Assembly (NCBI GenBank): GCA_031263565.1
Contig: JAISFR010000060.1
Location: forward strand, 1 to 40,642
Direction: 5' to 3'
Length of the DNA: 40,642 bases
Origin: Candidatus Adiutrix sp.
GTDB taxonomy: Bacteria > Desulfobacterota > Desulfarculia > Adiutricales > Adiutricaceae
Shown here: positions 1-7,316 of the stretch, piece by piece
How the letters are laid out: each line of letters begins with the position of its first letter
How positions within the stretch are numbered: the stretch's first letter is position 1
Notes under the pieces: generated by a model
The model's database searches: none
What the model saw: the letters and a program-made list of their open reading frames with translations, nothing else
What the model was told of the DNA's origin: nothing
Position numbers and translations under genes: made by a program

Positions 1-2
1 AC

Positions 3-728
3 AGCGCCTACTGGGCCATGACCGAGGGCCAGGACATGCTCTACGTCTTCGCCAAGGACGGCGGCACGCTCCACAACGCCGACAACGCCTGCGACGTCGG
101 CGGCAGCGACTCCCAGTCCAAGAGGGGCCAGGGGGCGGTGACTTTCGAGAACCTGGAAAGCGGAACCTGGCATGAAGAGGGCACCGCCCTGACCCTGGGC
201 GGCCAGAAGTGGGGCACCCTGACCCCCATCCAGAGCAAGACCGACAAGGGCAACGAAGTCTGGAACGTGACCCTCAACGGGCGCGACGTGGGCGCGGAAC
301 GGGATCTGTGGATCGCCAACAACGGCGAACTGCGCACCCCGGGCCTGGATACGAGCCAGGTCATCAACGGCATGGACCGGGCCAACTTCCTGGAGATCCA
401 GAACGCGGCCGACGCCCCCTGGGCGGCCGCCGAAGTCCGCACCCAGTCCAGCGCCCAGGAGGCCCTCGACGCCCTGACCGAGGCCATCACCAAGAAAGAC
501 AAGATCCGGGCCGACCTCGGCGCCCTGCAGAACCGCCTGGAAAACACCATGAGCAACCTGGAGATCCAGGCCGAGAACCTCCAGGCCGCGGAAAGCCGCA
601 TCTCGGATGTGGACGTGGCCAAGGAAATGACCGAGTTCACCAAGAACAACGTCATGACCCAGGCGGCCACCAGCATGCTGGCCCAGGCCAACAGCATGAG
701 CCAGCTGGCCCTCTCGCTGATGGGTTAA
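3..728 (+). CDS. fliC: Flagellin, C-terminal part (5' end outside window)
   Basis: Main filament subunit of the flagellum, exported by the flagellar type III system. The frame is open to the left edge and the residues before the first Met (SAYWA) still fit flagellin, so the start lies outside the window. The visible 241 residues comprise a short variable surface domain (about residues 1-130) and the conserved D1/D0 C-terminal helices. Those helices carry the family signature around NRLENTMSNL, QAENLQAAESRISDVD and MLAQAN, ending in LSLMG. Family assignment is firm; which flagellin paralogue it is cannot be told. Two hairpins follow, so it probably ends its transcript here. Confidence 0.95.
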   Translation, partial: SAYWAMTEGQDMLYVFAKDGGTLHNADNACDVGGSDSQSKRGQGAVTFENLESGTWHEEGTALTLGGQKWGTLTPIQSKTDKGNEVWNVTLNGRDVGAERDLWIANNGELRTPGLDTSQVINGMDRANFLEIQNAADAPWAAAEVRTQSSAQEALDALTEAITKKDKIRADLGALQNRLENTMSNLEIQAENLQAAESRISDVDVAKEMTEFTKNNVMTQAATSMLAQANSMSQLALSLMG

Positions 729-740
729 AGCCCAAGAAAG

Positions 741-773
741 CCGGGCCGGCGGAAGCGACTTCCGCCGGCCCGG
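741..773 (+). terminator. Perfect 15-bp hairpin just after flagellin
   Basis: Bases 741-755 pair perfectly with 759-773 around a 3-nt loop, 12 nt after the flagellin stop. There is no strong T run after it, so it may act mainly as a 3'-end stabilising or pause hairpin, with the stronger terminator at 903-946 behind it. Confidence 0.55.
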
Positions 774-902
774 CCCCGTTGCGGCCGACCGGCCGGGAAG
801 CACCCCCCAATTCCGGCCAGCCGGCCGCCTCAGCTTTGACCCGGGCCGCCGGCGGCCGGAACCGTCCCGCCCGCGCCCGCCGGTCAACCGGGCCAAACAA
901 CG

Positions 903-946
903 CCGCCAGGGCGGCCCCATCTTCAGGGCCGCCCTGGCGGCTTTTT
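903..946 (+). terminator. Rho-independent terminator downstream of flagellin
   Basis: Bases 903-917 pair perfectly with 926-940 (15 bp, GC-rich, 8-nt loop) and are followed by CTTTTT at 941-946. This is a textbook intrinsic terminator and closes the flagellin transcript. Between 774 and 902 I see no gene. Confidence 0.85.
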
Positions 947-976
947 AGGTCGCCGGCCGGAACCGGGCCGGCCCGC

Positions 977-1018
977 TCAGCCGGCGAGCTTCCGGCGAGC
1001 TTGGTGAAAATCTCCCTG
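977..1018. repeat. Direct repeat, outer copy of the cooC 3' end
   Basis: Bases 992-1018 are identical (27 nt) to 2239-2265, which encode the last residues of cooC. The four bases TCAG that precede the inner copy (starting with the cooC stop in reverse) are also found here at 977-980, but an 11-bp unit (CCGGCGAGCTT) is tandemly doubled, at 981-991 and 992-1002. Outside the repeat the two loci are unrelated. Confidence 0.85.
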
Positions 1019-1028
1019 TGTTTTGCCA

Positions 1029-1061
1029 AATTGACGCCAATTATCAATTTCATGCTATAAT
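1029..1061 (+). promoter_or_regulatory. Promoter and possible operator of the toxin-antitoxin pair
   Basis: TTGACG (1031-1036) and a perfect TATAAT (1056-1061) are separated by 19 bp, upstream of the antitoxin start at 1169. An inverted repeat AATTGA (1029-1034) / TCAATT (1044-1049) overlaps the -35 box and could be bound by the RHH antitoxin, since such antitoxins usually repress their own operon. The spacer is longer than usual, so confidence is moderate. Confidence 0.5.
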
Positions 1062-1168
1062 TAAAAAAGGCCTGGAGCTGGCCCGGCTGGATAAATTTTT
1101 TGAATGACACTAGCCCAAGCGGCAACCGCCGCCAGGGAGAATTTATATTCGGACCAAGGGGGCGCTCT

Positions 1169-1429
1169 ATGAAAGCTCTGACCATAACGATTGATGATTC
1201 GGTACAAATCAAGCTCGGCCAGTTGGCGAAGGCCACGGATAAAAATGTGACCGAACTGGCCAGTGATCTCTTCAAGCGCGGGGTTGAATACAATTTACAC
1301 CTGCTTCAGGCCGTTGAAGAGGCGATTGAATCGCGGAAAGCGGGGCGGGTGATTGATCAAAGCGAGGTCGACCGGCATGTGGAATCCTTTTTGAACGACA
1401 TCGAGGATTCTCCAGATGCGGAAAAGTGA
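1169..1429 (+). CDS. Ribbon-helix-helix antitoxin, ParD-like
   Basis: An 86-residue antitoxin of a type II toxin-antitoxin pair. The N-terminus (MKALTITIDDSVQIKLGQLA) has the beta strand and first helix of a ribbon-helix-helix DNA-binding domain. The acidic C-terminal half (VESFLNDIEDSPDAEK) would wrap the toxin. The ATG at 1169 is preferred over one at 1100 because AAGGGGG lies 6-7 nt before it and the RHH strand starts there. The stop overlaps the start of the toxin by 14 bp, the usual coupling in these operons. It probably autoregulates. Exact antitoxin family is uncertain. Confidence 0.8.
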   Translation: MKALTITIDDSVQIKLGQLAKATDKNVTELASDLFKRGVEYNLHLLQAVEEAIESRKAGRVIDQSEVDRHVESFLNDIEDSPDAEK

Positions 1430-1730
1430 CTGGACCGACAAGGCTCTTCTTGATTTAGACAACATTCTTCGCTATTGGGCAATACGCCGGGGCAATAAAG
1501 AACTGGCGCGGAGCATATATGGGGCTATTTGCGAGGTGGTTTCCACTTTGAGGCGGGCTAATGTCGGTCGTCCTGGAATCAAGCCTGGAACATATGAAAA
1601 AATTATACAAAAATATCCCTATCTGGTCGTATATGAGTATGCGGATAATAGGGTCGTGGTATTACGAATTTTTCACGGCGTTCAGGATTGGCAAACGGAA
1701 ATGCTCGAAGATCAAAATTCCGTTCAATAA
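1416..1730 (+). CDS. ParE/RelE-superfamily toxin
   Basis: A 104-residue protein with the ParE/RelE pattern: an N-terminal helix (WTDKALLDLDNILRYWA), a central helix ending in RRANVGRPG, and the closing strands YPYLVVYEYADNRVVVLRIFHGVQDW. The last strand, hydrophobic-R-x-x-HG, is typical of ParE-type toxins. ParE proteins poison DNA gyrase and RelE proteins cleave ribosome-bound mRNA; sequence reading alone does not tell which applies here. It is translationally coupled to the upstream RHH antitoxin. No frameshift or stop interrupts it, so the pair may be functional. Confidence 0.82.
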   Translation: MRKSDWTDKALLDLDNILRYWAIRRGNKELARSIYGAICEVVSTLRRANVGRPGIKPGTYEKIIQKYPYLVVYEYADNRVVVLRIFHGVQDWQTEMLEDQNSVQ

Positions 1731-1748
1731 TTTAAGAGTTTACAGGCC

Positions 1749-2234
1749 ATGACCGAGGATCGGATCGCCATTTTTGAAGAGCATGAAATACGCCGTATCT
1801 ATGACGAAAAGACCGAAACCTGGTTCTTTTCAATTATTGATATAATCAAGGCGCTGACTGAGCAGCCGAATCGCGACCGGGCCCGAAATTATTGGAAAGT
1901 ATTGAAAAACCGTCTCAAAAAGGAAGGTTCTGAGTTGGTTACAAATTGTAACCAACTGAAGCTCCAGGCTGAGGACGGCAAGATGTATCTGACCGACGTG
2001 GCCGATGCGGAGACACTTCTGCCGGGCCAGGAGACCCGCAACAAGCTCACCGATTATTGGAAGGATCATGAGGTCAAGGAAGGGGTGGAGTACGCCGCCC
2101 TGACCAACATCATTCATGAGGAGTGGGCCGGCCTCAGCGTCAAGGAACACAAAAACCTGAAGAGCCTCAAGACCCGGAACCTGCGTGACCACATGAGCGA
2201 GGTAGACCCCGTCCGCGAAAAAGGATTGCCCCGG
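1749..2234 (+). pseudogene. Decayed Bro-N / phage antirepressor-like gene
   Basis: The N-terminus (IAIFEEHEIRRIYDEKTETW, then FSIIDIIKALT) is a Bro-N domain as found in phage antirepressors. The stretch TNCNQLKLQAEDGKMYLTDV is typical of bacterial Bro-N proteins. In the family as I recall it, DAETLL is followed by about 50-60 residues (RxIQSIPSPKAEPFK and onward) before the RxxLTDxW block. Here DAETLL runs straight into PGQETRNKLTDYW, an in-frame internal deletion. After NLRDHMSE (about residue 150) homology stops. The frame then stays open as the antisense of cooC, which is meaningless, so I end the gene at the repeat. Likely non-functional; starts 18 bp after the toxin stop. Confidence 0.75.
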
Positions 2235-2265
2235 TCAGCCGGCGAGCTTGGTGAAAATCTCCCTG
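2235..2265. repeat. Direct repeat, inner copy (3' end of cooC)
   Basis: Contains the stop codon and last ten codons of cooC. Matches 977-1018 apart from an 11-bp tandem duplication there. Homology begins at or within a base of the stop codon (TCA in plus orientation at 2235 and at 977). Confidence 0.85.
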
Positions 2266-2996
2266 ACGGCCTCGGCCGCCTCCGGGGAATTTTTATAGAC
2301 GCTGAGGCCCCGGCGGTCGGCCTCAATAATGGAATCGGCAAAGGGGATGAAGCCCAGAATTTCCAGGCCGGCCAGTTCCCGCCCGATGAAATCCCGGTCC
2401 CCCTGGCCGCGGACTTTGTTGCCCACCACCGAAACCCGTTTCAGGTGCAGGTCCCCGGCCAGCCGGCGCACGTTCCGGGCCGTTTCAATGGACCGCTGGC
2501 CGGGCTCGACCACCACGACGAGCTGGTCCACCCCGCTGGCCGTGGCCCGGCCCAGGTGTTCGAGGCCGGCCTCCATGTCCATGATGATCACCTCGTCCCG
2601 GGCCAGCACCAGATGCATGATGATGTTCTTGAGCATGGTGCTTTCCGGGCAGATGCAGCCGCCCCCGCCCTTCTTGACCCCGCCCAGGGTCATGAAGCGG
2701 ATGCCGTCCACCTCCCGGGCCAGGGTGTCGGGCAGGTCGTCGACCTTGGGGTTGATGGTGAACATCGAGCCGTAGGTGCCCGGCTTGGAGCCGGTGCGCT
2801 CGGCCACCAGCTCGGTCATTTCCGAAATGGGGGTGATCCGGGCCAGGTCGGGGTAGCCCAGGGCCGCGGCCAGGTTGGCGTCGGGGTCGGCGTCGATGGC
2901 CAGGACCTTCCGGCCGTTTTCTTTGAACAAATGGGCCAGGGTGGCCGAAAAAGTGGTCTTGCCCACGCCGCCTTTGCCTGATACCGCTATTTTCAT
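2235..2996 (-). CDS. cooC: CooC-type nickel-insertion ATPase for CO dehydrogenase
   Basis: A 253-residue MinD/Mrp-class ATPase that loads nickel into carbon monoxide dehydrogenase. The deviant Walker A (SGKGGVGKTT, residues 6-15) is followed by AIDADPDAN. The CxC motif (C114, C116, in GGGGCICPE) corresponds to the nickel-binding pair described for CooC; this separates it from MinD and ParA. The ATG at 2996 is chosen because it starts directly with the strand before the P-loop and has AGAGGT about 8 nt upstream; the longer in-frame extension lacks family similarity. No CODH gene is in the window. Its 3' end is duplicated at 977-1018. Confidence 0.9.
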   Translation of the reverse strand: MKIAVSGKGGVGKTTFSATLAHLFKENGRKVLAIDADPDANLAAALGYPDLARITPISEMTELVAERTGSKPGTYGSMFTINPKVDDLPDTLAREVDGIRFMTLGGVKKGGGGCICPESTMLKNIIMHLVLARDEVIIMDMEAGLEHLGRATASGVDQLVVVVEPGQRSIETARNVRRLAGDLHLKRVSVVGNKVRGQGDRDFIGRELAGLEILGFIPFADSIIEADRRGLSVYKNSPEAAEAVREIFTKLAG

Positions 2997-3203
2997 AATG
3001 ACGACCTCTTTGTCATAATCTGGTGTCCGCCCCGCCGAAAGCCTGATTCGCTGGCCGGCCCCCGGTGGCAATTTCTCTTCACTTTCCAATATAAGCATCA
3101 GCCGGCTTTTCTTCAAGCCGGTTTTTGAAAAAAGCCGCCGCGGGGCCCTCTTCCGTTGGCCCCTGGCTTTTTATAAGAATTATTTCGGGAGTTATAGTTT
3201 ATA

Positions 3204-3246
3204 TAAAAGTCAAGTCCCACAAGGCTTTTAGGGCTTTGCGGGACTT
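3204..3246 (-). terminator. Hairpin terminator after tRNA-Ala
   Basis: On the minus strand AAGTCCC (3246-3240) pairs with GGGACTT (3218-3212), with further partial pairing inside, and is followed by a T-rich stretch (3208-3201). It sits 16 bp past the tRNA 3' end. The rest of 2997-3203 has no gene that I can support. Confidence 0.65.
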
Positions 3247-3261
3247 CTTTGATTTTTAACT

Positions 3262-3337
3262 TGGTGGAGCTGAGGGGGATCGAACCCCTGACCCCTTGAA
3301 TGCCATTCAAGTACTCTCCCAGCTGAGCTACAGCCCC
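3262..3337 (-). tRNA. tRNA-Ala (anticodon GGC)
   Basis: The minus strand folds as a complete 76-nt cloverleaf. The acceptor is GGGGCTG/CAGCTCC with discriminator A and an encoded CCA (3264-3262). The D arm is GCTC/GAGT, the anticodon stem CTTGA/TCAAG with loop ATGGCAT, and the T arm AGGGG/CCCCT with loop TTCGATC. The anticodon GGC reads GCC and GCT alanine codons; GCC is heavily used in this genome. Promoter upstream at 3381-3407. Confidence 0.97.
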
Positions 3338-3380
3338 ACTTTATGTCTTTCCGGCCCCGTCCCCGGAGCACTTAGGAGAT

Positions 3381-3407
3381 ATTATAGAAAGAGATTCTTG
3401 CTGTCAA
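3381..3407 (-). promoter_or_regulatory. Promoter of tRNA-Ala
   Basis: Minus-strand TTGACA (3407-3402) and TATAAT (3386-3381), both perfect consensus, are separated by only 15 bp. Transcription would start near 3374, about 37 nt before the mature tRNA. The -35 lies inside an 8-bp inverted repeat (3400-3407 with 3415-3422). Confidence 0.75.
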
Positions 3408-3422
3408 GCCTTTTTTGACAGC
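3400..3422. repeat. Inverted repeat over the tRNA promoter -35
   Basis: GCTGTCAA (3400-3407) and TTGACAGC (3415-3422) are perfect inverted copies around a 7-nt spacer. It could be a regulator site or a chance mirror of two -35-like boxes; no -10 follows the plus-strand copy. Confidence 0.4.
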
Positions 3423-3462
3423 TTTCCATAATGAGGCCGCCCTGCCAAAGCCCGGCGGCGCC

Positions 3463-3491
3463 TTGCCCCCCACCCGGGCTTGTGTTAGATT
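3463..3491 (+). promoter_or_regulatory. Candidate promoter of the trkH-glmU run
   Basis: TTGCCC (3463-3468), 17-bp spacer, TAGATT (3486-3491), about 60 bp before trkH. Both boxes deviate from consensus, so this is a candidate only. Confidence 0.4.
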
Positions 3492-3565
3492 AGGGCCACT
3501 GTTCCGGACCGGCCGGACGCCTTATAAAGATGGAACTTCCAGCCCCTTAAGTGAGCCTGAACGCT

Positions 3566-5032
3566 ATGAACCTGGCCGCCAACTTTCGCCTGATATTCTA
3601 CATGTGCGGCTGGGTATCCCTTTTTCTGGCCGGGGCGCTGCTGATCCCGCTGCTGCCCTCCCTGATTCTGGACGACGGGCAGGCCGGGGTTTTTCTGAAA
3701 TCGGCCGCCCTGGTGGCCGCCTGGGGTTTTCTTTTGACTCTCCAGGGCCGCCGCCAGGACCGCGACGAGATCCGCAGCCGCGACGGCCTGGCCACCGTGG
3801 GCCTGGCCTGGCTCATGATCGGTTTCCTGGGCGCTCTGCCCTTCTGGCTCAGCGGAGCTTCCCCGACCTTCTGGGACGGGCTCTTCGAATCGGTCTCCGG
3901 CTTTTCGACCACCGGGGCCACCATCAGCTCCAGCGTGGAGACCCTGCCGCCCTCCATCCTCTTCTGGCGGGCCCTGACCCACTGGCTGGGCGGCATGGGG
4001 GTCATCGTGCTGATGCTGGCCGTGCTGCCTTTTCTAGGCTTGAGCGGAGTGCAGCTTTTCAAGAACGAAAGCTCCATGGGCCAGTATAAGATCAAACCCC
4101 GGGTGGCCCAGACGGCCAAGACGCTGTGGTTCATCTACCTGACCCTGACCCTGATCCTGGTCGCCCTGCTCCTGGCCGGGGATCTCGCCTGGTTGGACGC
4201 GGTCTGCAACGCCTTCAGCGCCATCTCCACCGGCGGCTTTTCCACCCGCAACCTGTCCATCGGCCATTTCGACAGCCCCTACCTGGAGCTGGTCCTCACC
4301 CTCTTCATGTTTCTCGGCAGCCTCAATTTCGCCCTCTATTACCAGGCGGTGCGCGGAAATCCCGGGGCTCTTTTCAAAAACACCGAGTGCCGGGTCTTTT
4401 TTCTGACAATCCTGGGCGCCTCCGCCGCGGTCGCGCTTTCGCTCCGGCTTGCCGGCTTTTATCCAGACTCGCCTTTGACCGCCGCCCGCCACGCCCTCTT
4501 TCAAGTCGTCTCGGTCATCAGCACCACCGGCTTTACCAGCTATGACTGGGAAACCTGGCCCCATTTCAGCCAGGGCGTTCTTTTTCTGCTTTTCTTTGTC
4601 GGCGGCTGCTCGGGCTCGACCAGCGGCGGCCTCAAGTGCATCCGCTGGATACTCCTCTTCAAGGGCATTCACCGTACCCTGCGCCAGCATATCCACCCCA
4701 AGGCGGTGATCCCGGCGCGCCTGGGCGGAGAGGCGGTCAGCGAAAGCCTGATGACCGCGGTCTGGTCCTTCGGGGCCATTTATTTCATCGCCCTGGCCCT
4801 TTCCACCCTGGCCCTGTCCGCCCTGGACCTGGATATCCTGACGGCCCTGTCGGCCTCGGCTTCGGCCCTGGGGAATGTCGGCCTGGGTCTGGGCGAGGTG
4901 GGCCCGGCCGACAATTTCGGGCCTCTGCCGAGCCTGGCCAAGGCTGTCCTGAGCCTGGACATGTTCCTGGGCCGCCTGGAATTCTTCAGCATCCTGATTC
5001 TGTTAATGCCCGATTTTTGGAAAAGACATTGA
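3566..5032 (+). CDS. trkH: TrkH/KtrB-family potassium uptake channel subunit
   Basis: Inner-membrane K+ translocating subunit, 488 residues, with the ten or so hydrophobic helices of the family. The four pore repeats each show a filter-like glycine segment: FSTTGATI, ISTGGFS, ISTTGFTS and ALGNVGLGLG. HWLGGMGVIV and GGCSGSTSGGLK are also hallmark TrkH motifs. A GTG at 3551 would add five residues; neither start has a clear Shine-Dalgarno, and the ATG is chosen because MNLAANFRLI resembles usual TrkH starts. No trkA (NAD-binding regulatory subunit) is adjacent, so the partner must be elsewhere. It is separated from mpl by 25 bp. Confidence 0.9.
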   Translation: MNLAANFRLIFYMCGWVSLFLAGALLIPLLPSLILDDGQAGVFLKSAALVAAWGFLLTLQGRRQDRDEIRSRDGLATVGLAWLMIGFLGALPFWLSGASPTFWDGLFESVSGFSTTGATISSSVETLPPSILFWRALTHWLGGMGVIVLMLAVLPFLGLSGVQLFKNESSMGQYKIKPRVAQTAKTLWFIYLTLTLILVALLLAGDLAWLDAVCNAFSAISTGGFSTRNLSIGHFDSPYLELVLTLFMFLGSLNFALYYQAVRGNPGALFKNTECRVFFLTILGASAAVALSLRLAGFYPDSPLTAARHALFQVVSVISTTGFTSYDWETWPHFSQGVLFLLFFVGGCSGSTSGGLKCIRWILLFKGIHRTLRQHIHPKAVIPARLGGEAVSESLMTAVWSFGAIYFIALALSTLALSALDLDILTALSASASALGNVGLGLGEVGPADNFGPLPSLAKAVLSLDMFLGRLEFFSILILLMPDFWKRH

Positions 5033-5057
5033 AAACGGAAAGTGAAAAAAGTCGCCC

Positions 5058-6524
5058 ATGACTGAATTGGATCCTCGATTAAATATCCTTCCCCAAGGCG
5101 GCCGGGACGGTGCGGGCGGGCTCAAGGTGCATCTGGTGGGCATTGCCGGGGTGGCCATGACCGCCCTGGCCGGCCTTTTGGCCGAAGCCGGGGCCGAGAT
5201 CAGCGGCTCGGACCGGGGCATCTATCCGCCCATGAGCGACATTTTAAAGGAAATGCGGGTGGACTTTCGCGAGGGCTACGGTCCGGAGACTTTGCCGGAG
5301 GACTGCCGCCTGGTGGTCATCGGCAATGTCGTCACCCGCCACTTTCCGGTGCTGGAGAAAATCAGGGAACTGAAAAAACCCTATCTGTCTCTGCCCCAAA
5401 CTCTGGCGGCCCTCTTTCTCAACAAGACCCGCAACCTGGTGGTGGCCGGCTGCCACGGCAAGACCAGCACCACCGCCCTCTGCGCCAAAATCTGGGCGGC
5501 CGCCGGCCTCAGGCCCGGCTTTCTCATCGGCGGCGGCAGCCTGGATTTTCCCCGGCCCTGGCGTCAGGCCCGGGGGGAGCATTTCATCATCGAGGGCGAC
5601 GAGTATGACAGCGCCTTTTTCAACAAGGCGCCCAAATTCCTGCACTACCGGCCGGAGACGGTCATTCTGACCTCGGTGGAATTCGACCACGCCGATATTT
5701 ATCCTAACCTGGAATCCGTGGTGGCCGCCTATGAGTCGCTGATGAAAATCATCCCGCCCGAGGGACGCCTCATCGCCTGGGGCGACGATCCCCTGGTGCG
5801 CCGGGTGGCCCGGGCCTGCCGGGCCAGGGTGGACTTTTACGGCTTGAACGAGGATAATAACTGGCGGATACTTGGCTTCCGGGAAGACGGCTTTGGCTCG
5901 GCCTTCGAACTGGCCGGCCCCGAGGCTTTTTACGCCCGCTTGTCCTTGACCCGCCCGGGAGTGTATAATGCCTTGAACGCCGCGGCGGCCGGCGCGGCCT
6001 TCATTGGCCAGGGCGGCGACGGCCGCTGTCTGGCCCCGGCCCTGGCCGCCTTTCAGGGGATCAGGCGTCGTCAGGAAATATTGGGTGATTTCAATGGTCT
6101 GACTTTAGTCGATGATTTCGCCCACCACCCCACGGCGGTCGGCCAGACTTTGGCCGCCGTGCGCGGGGCCTTTCCCGGCCGACGTTTGCTGGCGGCCTTC
6201 GAGCCCCGCAGCAACACCAGCCGCCGGGCCGTCTTTCAGGCCGACTATGCCCGGGCCCTGGCCGGGGCCGACCTGGTCTTTCTGCGTCGGCCGCCCGATC
6301 CTCAAAAAGCTCCCGAGGGCGACCGCCTGGATGTGGAACGTCTGGCCGCCGATCTGGCCCCCCGGGCCTCGATTTTCGACGACGGCCCGAACCTGGGCCG
6401 GGCCCTGGTCAGGGAAAGCGGGCCGGGCGACGTTATTTTGATGATGAGCAACGGCGATTTCGACGGCCTGTCGGCCTATCTGCGCGAACATCTGGGTCAA
6501 AATGTTAGAGAAGCTAAAATATGA
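5058..6524 (+). CDS. mpl: Mpl: UDP-MurNAc tripeptide ligase (murein recycling)
   Basis: Cytoplasmic Mur-ligase-family enzyme, 488 residues, that joins recycled L-Ala-gamma-D-Glu-meso-DAP to UDP-MurNAc using ATP. Motifs: N-terminal Rossmann HLVGIAGVAMTALAG, the ATP loop GCHGKTSTTAL, and the Mpl-specific EGDEYDSAFFNK, followed by VEFDHADIYPNL. The C-terminal domain includes DDFAHHPTAV and FEPRSNTSRR. The EGDEYD and HAD signatures separate it from MurC. Its last 23 bp overlap rnc. Position next to murU/amgK further down the same strand suggests a recycling theme. Confidence 0.92.
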   Translation: MTELDPRLNILPQGGRDGAGGLKVHLVGIAGVAMTALAGLLAEAGAEISGSDRGIYPPMSDILKEMRVDFREGYGPETLPEDCRLVVIGNVVTRHFPVLEKIRELKKPYLSLPQTLAALFLNKTRNLVVAGCHGKTSTTALCAKIWAAAGLRPGFLIGGGSLDFPRPWRQARGEHFIIEGDEYDSAFFNKAPKFLHYRPETVILTSVEFDHADIYPNLESVVAAYESLMKIIPPEGRLIAWGDDPLVRRVARACRARVDFYGLNEDNNWRILGFREDGFGSAFELAGPEAFYARLSLTRPGVYNALNAAAAGAAFIGQGGDGRCLAPALAAFQGIRRRQEILGDFNGLTLVDDFAHHPTAVGQTLAAVRGAFPGRRLLAAFEPRSNTSRRAVFQADYARALAGADLVFLRRPPDPQKAPEGDRLDVERLAADLAPRASIFDDGPNLGRALVRESGPGDVILMMSNGDFDGLSAYLREHLGQNVREAKI

Positions 6525-7197
6525 ATTTGAAGATCCGGAACTTATGACCGCCGCTCTGACCCACCGCTCGGCTCAGGTGGCCGGCGCTGAGGCCGGCCAC
6601 GGAGAGTTGGACAACCAGCGCCTGGAATTCTTAGGCGACGCCGTGCTGGATCTGATCATCAGCGATTTTCTCTACCGCCACCAGCCTCGGCTCAAAGAGG
6701 GCGACATGTCCCGCATCCGGGCCGGGCTGGTCTGCGAAACCCGCCTGGCCGAAGTGGCCGAGCGCCTGGGTCTGGGCCAGTCCCTGATTCTGGGCCCCGG
6801 CGAGGCCCACGCCGGCGGTCGCCATAAACATTCGGTTCTGGCCGACGCGGTGGAGGCCCTTCTGGGGGCCATCTATCTTGACGGCGGTCTTCAGGCGGCC
6901 ATGGAGGCCGCCCGCCGCCTCTGGAAGCCCTGGCTCGGGCAGCCTGAAGACTGGGAGGACATGCTGTCCGACTTCAAGACCAGGCTGCAGGAGGAAACCC
7001 AGGGCCGGGGCCTGGGCATACCCAGCTATGAGCTGGTCGACAGCCAGGGGCCGGCCCACGCCCGGATTTTCACCATGGCCATCAGCATCGGCGGCCAGCG
7101 TCTGGCCGAGGGCCAGAGCGGCACCAAAAAAGAAGCCGAGCAGCAGGCCGCCCGTCAGGCCCTGGCCCTTCTCAAGGAAGGCGCCGGGGACAGTTAA
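6502..7197 (+). CDS. rnc: Ribonuclease III
   Basis: Double-strand-specific endoribonuclease that matures rRNA and some mRNAs; 231 residues, standard length. The catalytic signature QRLEFLGDAVLDLIISDFLY lies near residues 37-56. A second acidic helix (HSVLADAVEALLGAIYLDGG, about 113-132) supplies the other metal ligands. The C-terminal dsRNA-binding domain (from about 155) ends with GTKKEAEQQAARQAL. The start overlaps mpl by 23 bp. rnc and era are classic neighbours; here one small secreted-protein gene lies between them. Confidence 0.96.
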   Translation: MLEKLKYEFEDPELMTAALTHRSAQVAGAEAGHGELDNQRLEFLGDAVLDLIISDFLYRHQPRLKEGDMSRIRAGLVCETRLAEVAERLGLGQSLILGPGEAHAGGRHKHSVLADAVEALLGAIYLDGGLQAAMEAARRLWKPWLGQPEDWEDMLSDFKTRLQEETQGRGLGIPSYELVDSQGPAHARIFTMAISIGGQRLAEGQSGTKKEAEQQAARQALALLKEGAGDS

Positions 7198-7225
7198 GGC
7201 CGGGGCGCGATCTTCCTTCGGGGCC

Positions 7226-7252
7226 TTGATCTTTTTTTCAATTTTGTATTAT
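7226..7252 (+). promoter_or_regulatory. Candidate promoter upstream of the secreted protein and era
   Basis: TTGATC (7226-7231), 15-bp T-rich spacer, TATTAT (7247-7252), 65 bp before the start at 7317. The T run at 7232-7238 follows a weak AAGGCC/GGCCTT hairpin after rnc, so the same stretch might also terminate rnc transcripts. Confidence 0.4.
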
Positions 7253-7316
7253 GGTCCCCAATTCGGGCCTTTCAGGGGCCCGGCCTTTAAAACTGATTCA
7301 CGATTTCGGAGAATTT

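Larger units (their letters stand above)
977..2265. mobile_element. Candidate small integrated island at the cooC 3' end
   Basis: The 1.2-kb interior (1019-2234) is bracketed by direct repeats that copy the last ten codons and stop of cooC. It carries a toxin-antitoxin pair and a decayed Bro-N antirepressor gene, both typical mobile-element cargo. Much of it is visibly richer in A+T than the flanks. This arrangement matches an element integrated into the end of a gene, with the element side restoring the coding end, as known for tyrosine-recombinase islands. No integrase or transposase gene is present, so it would be a remnant or a trans-mobilised element. Unequal recombination or gene replacement are alternatives. 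Confidence 0.5.

Noticed and set aside
652-1293. Minus-strand frame containing REIFTKLAG
   Set aside because: It is only the duplicated cooC tail inside an otherwise meaningless frame; useful as evidence of the repeat, not as a gene.
1749-2981. A 410-codon open frame continuing from the Bro-N gene
   Set aside because: Beyond 2235 it is the exact antisense of cooC, whose protein has all expected motifs; the frame is open only because of GC-rich codon use.
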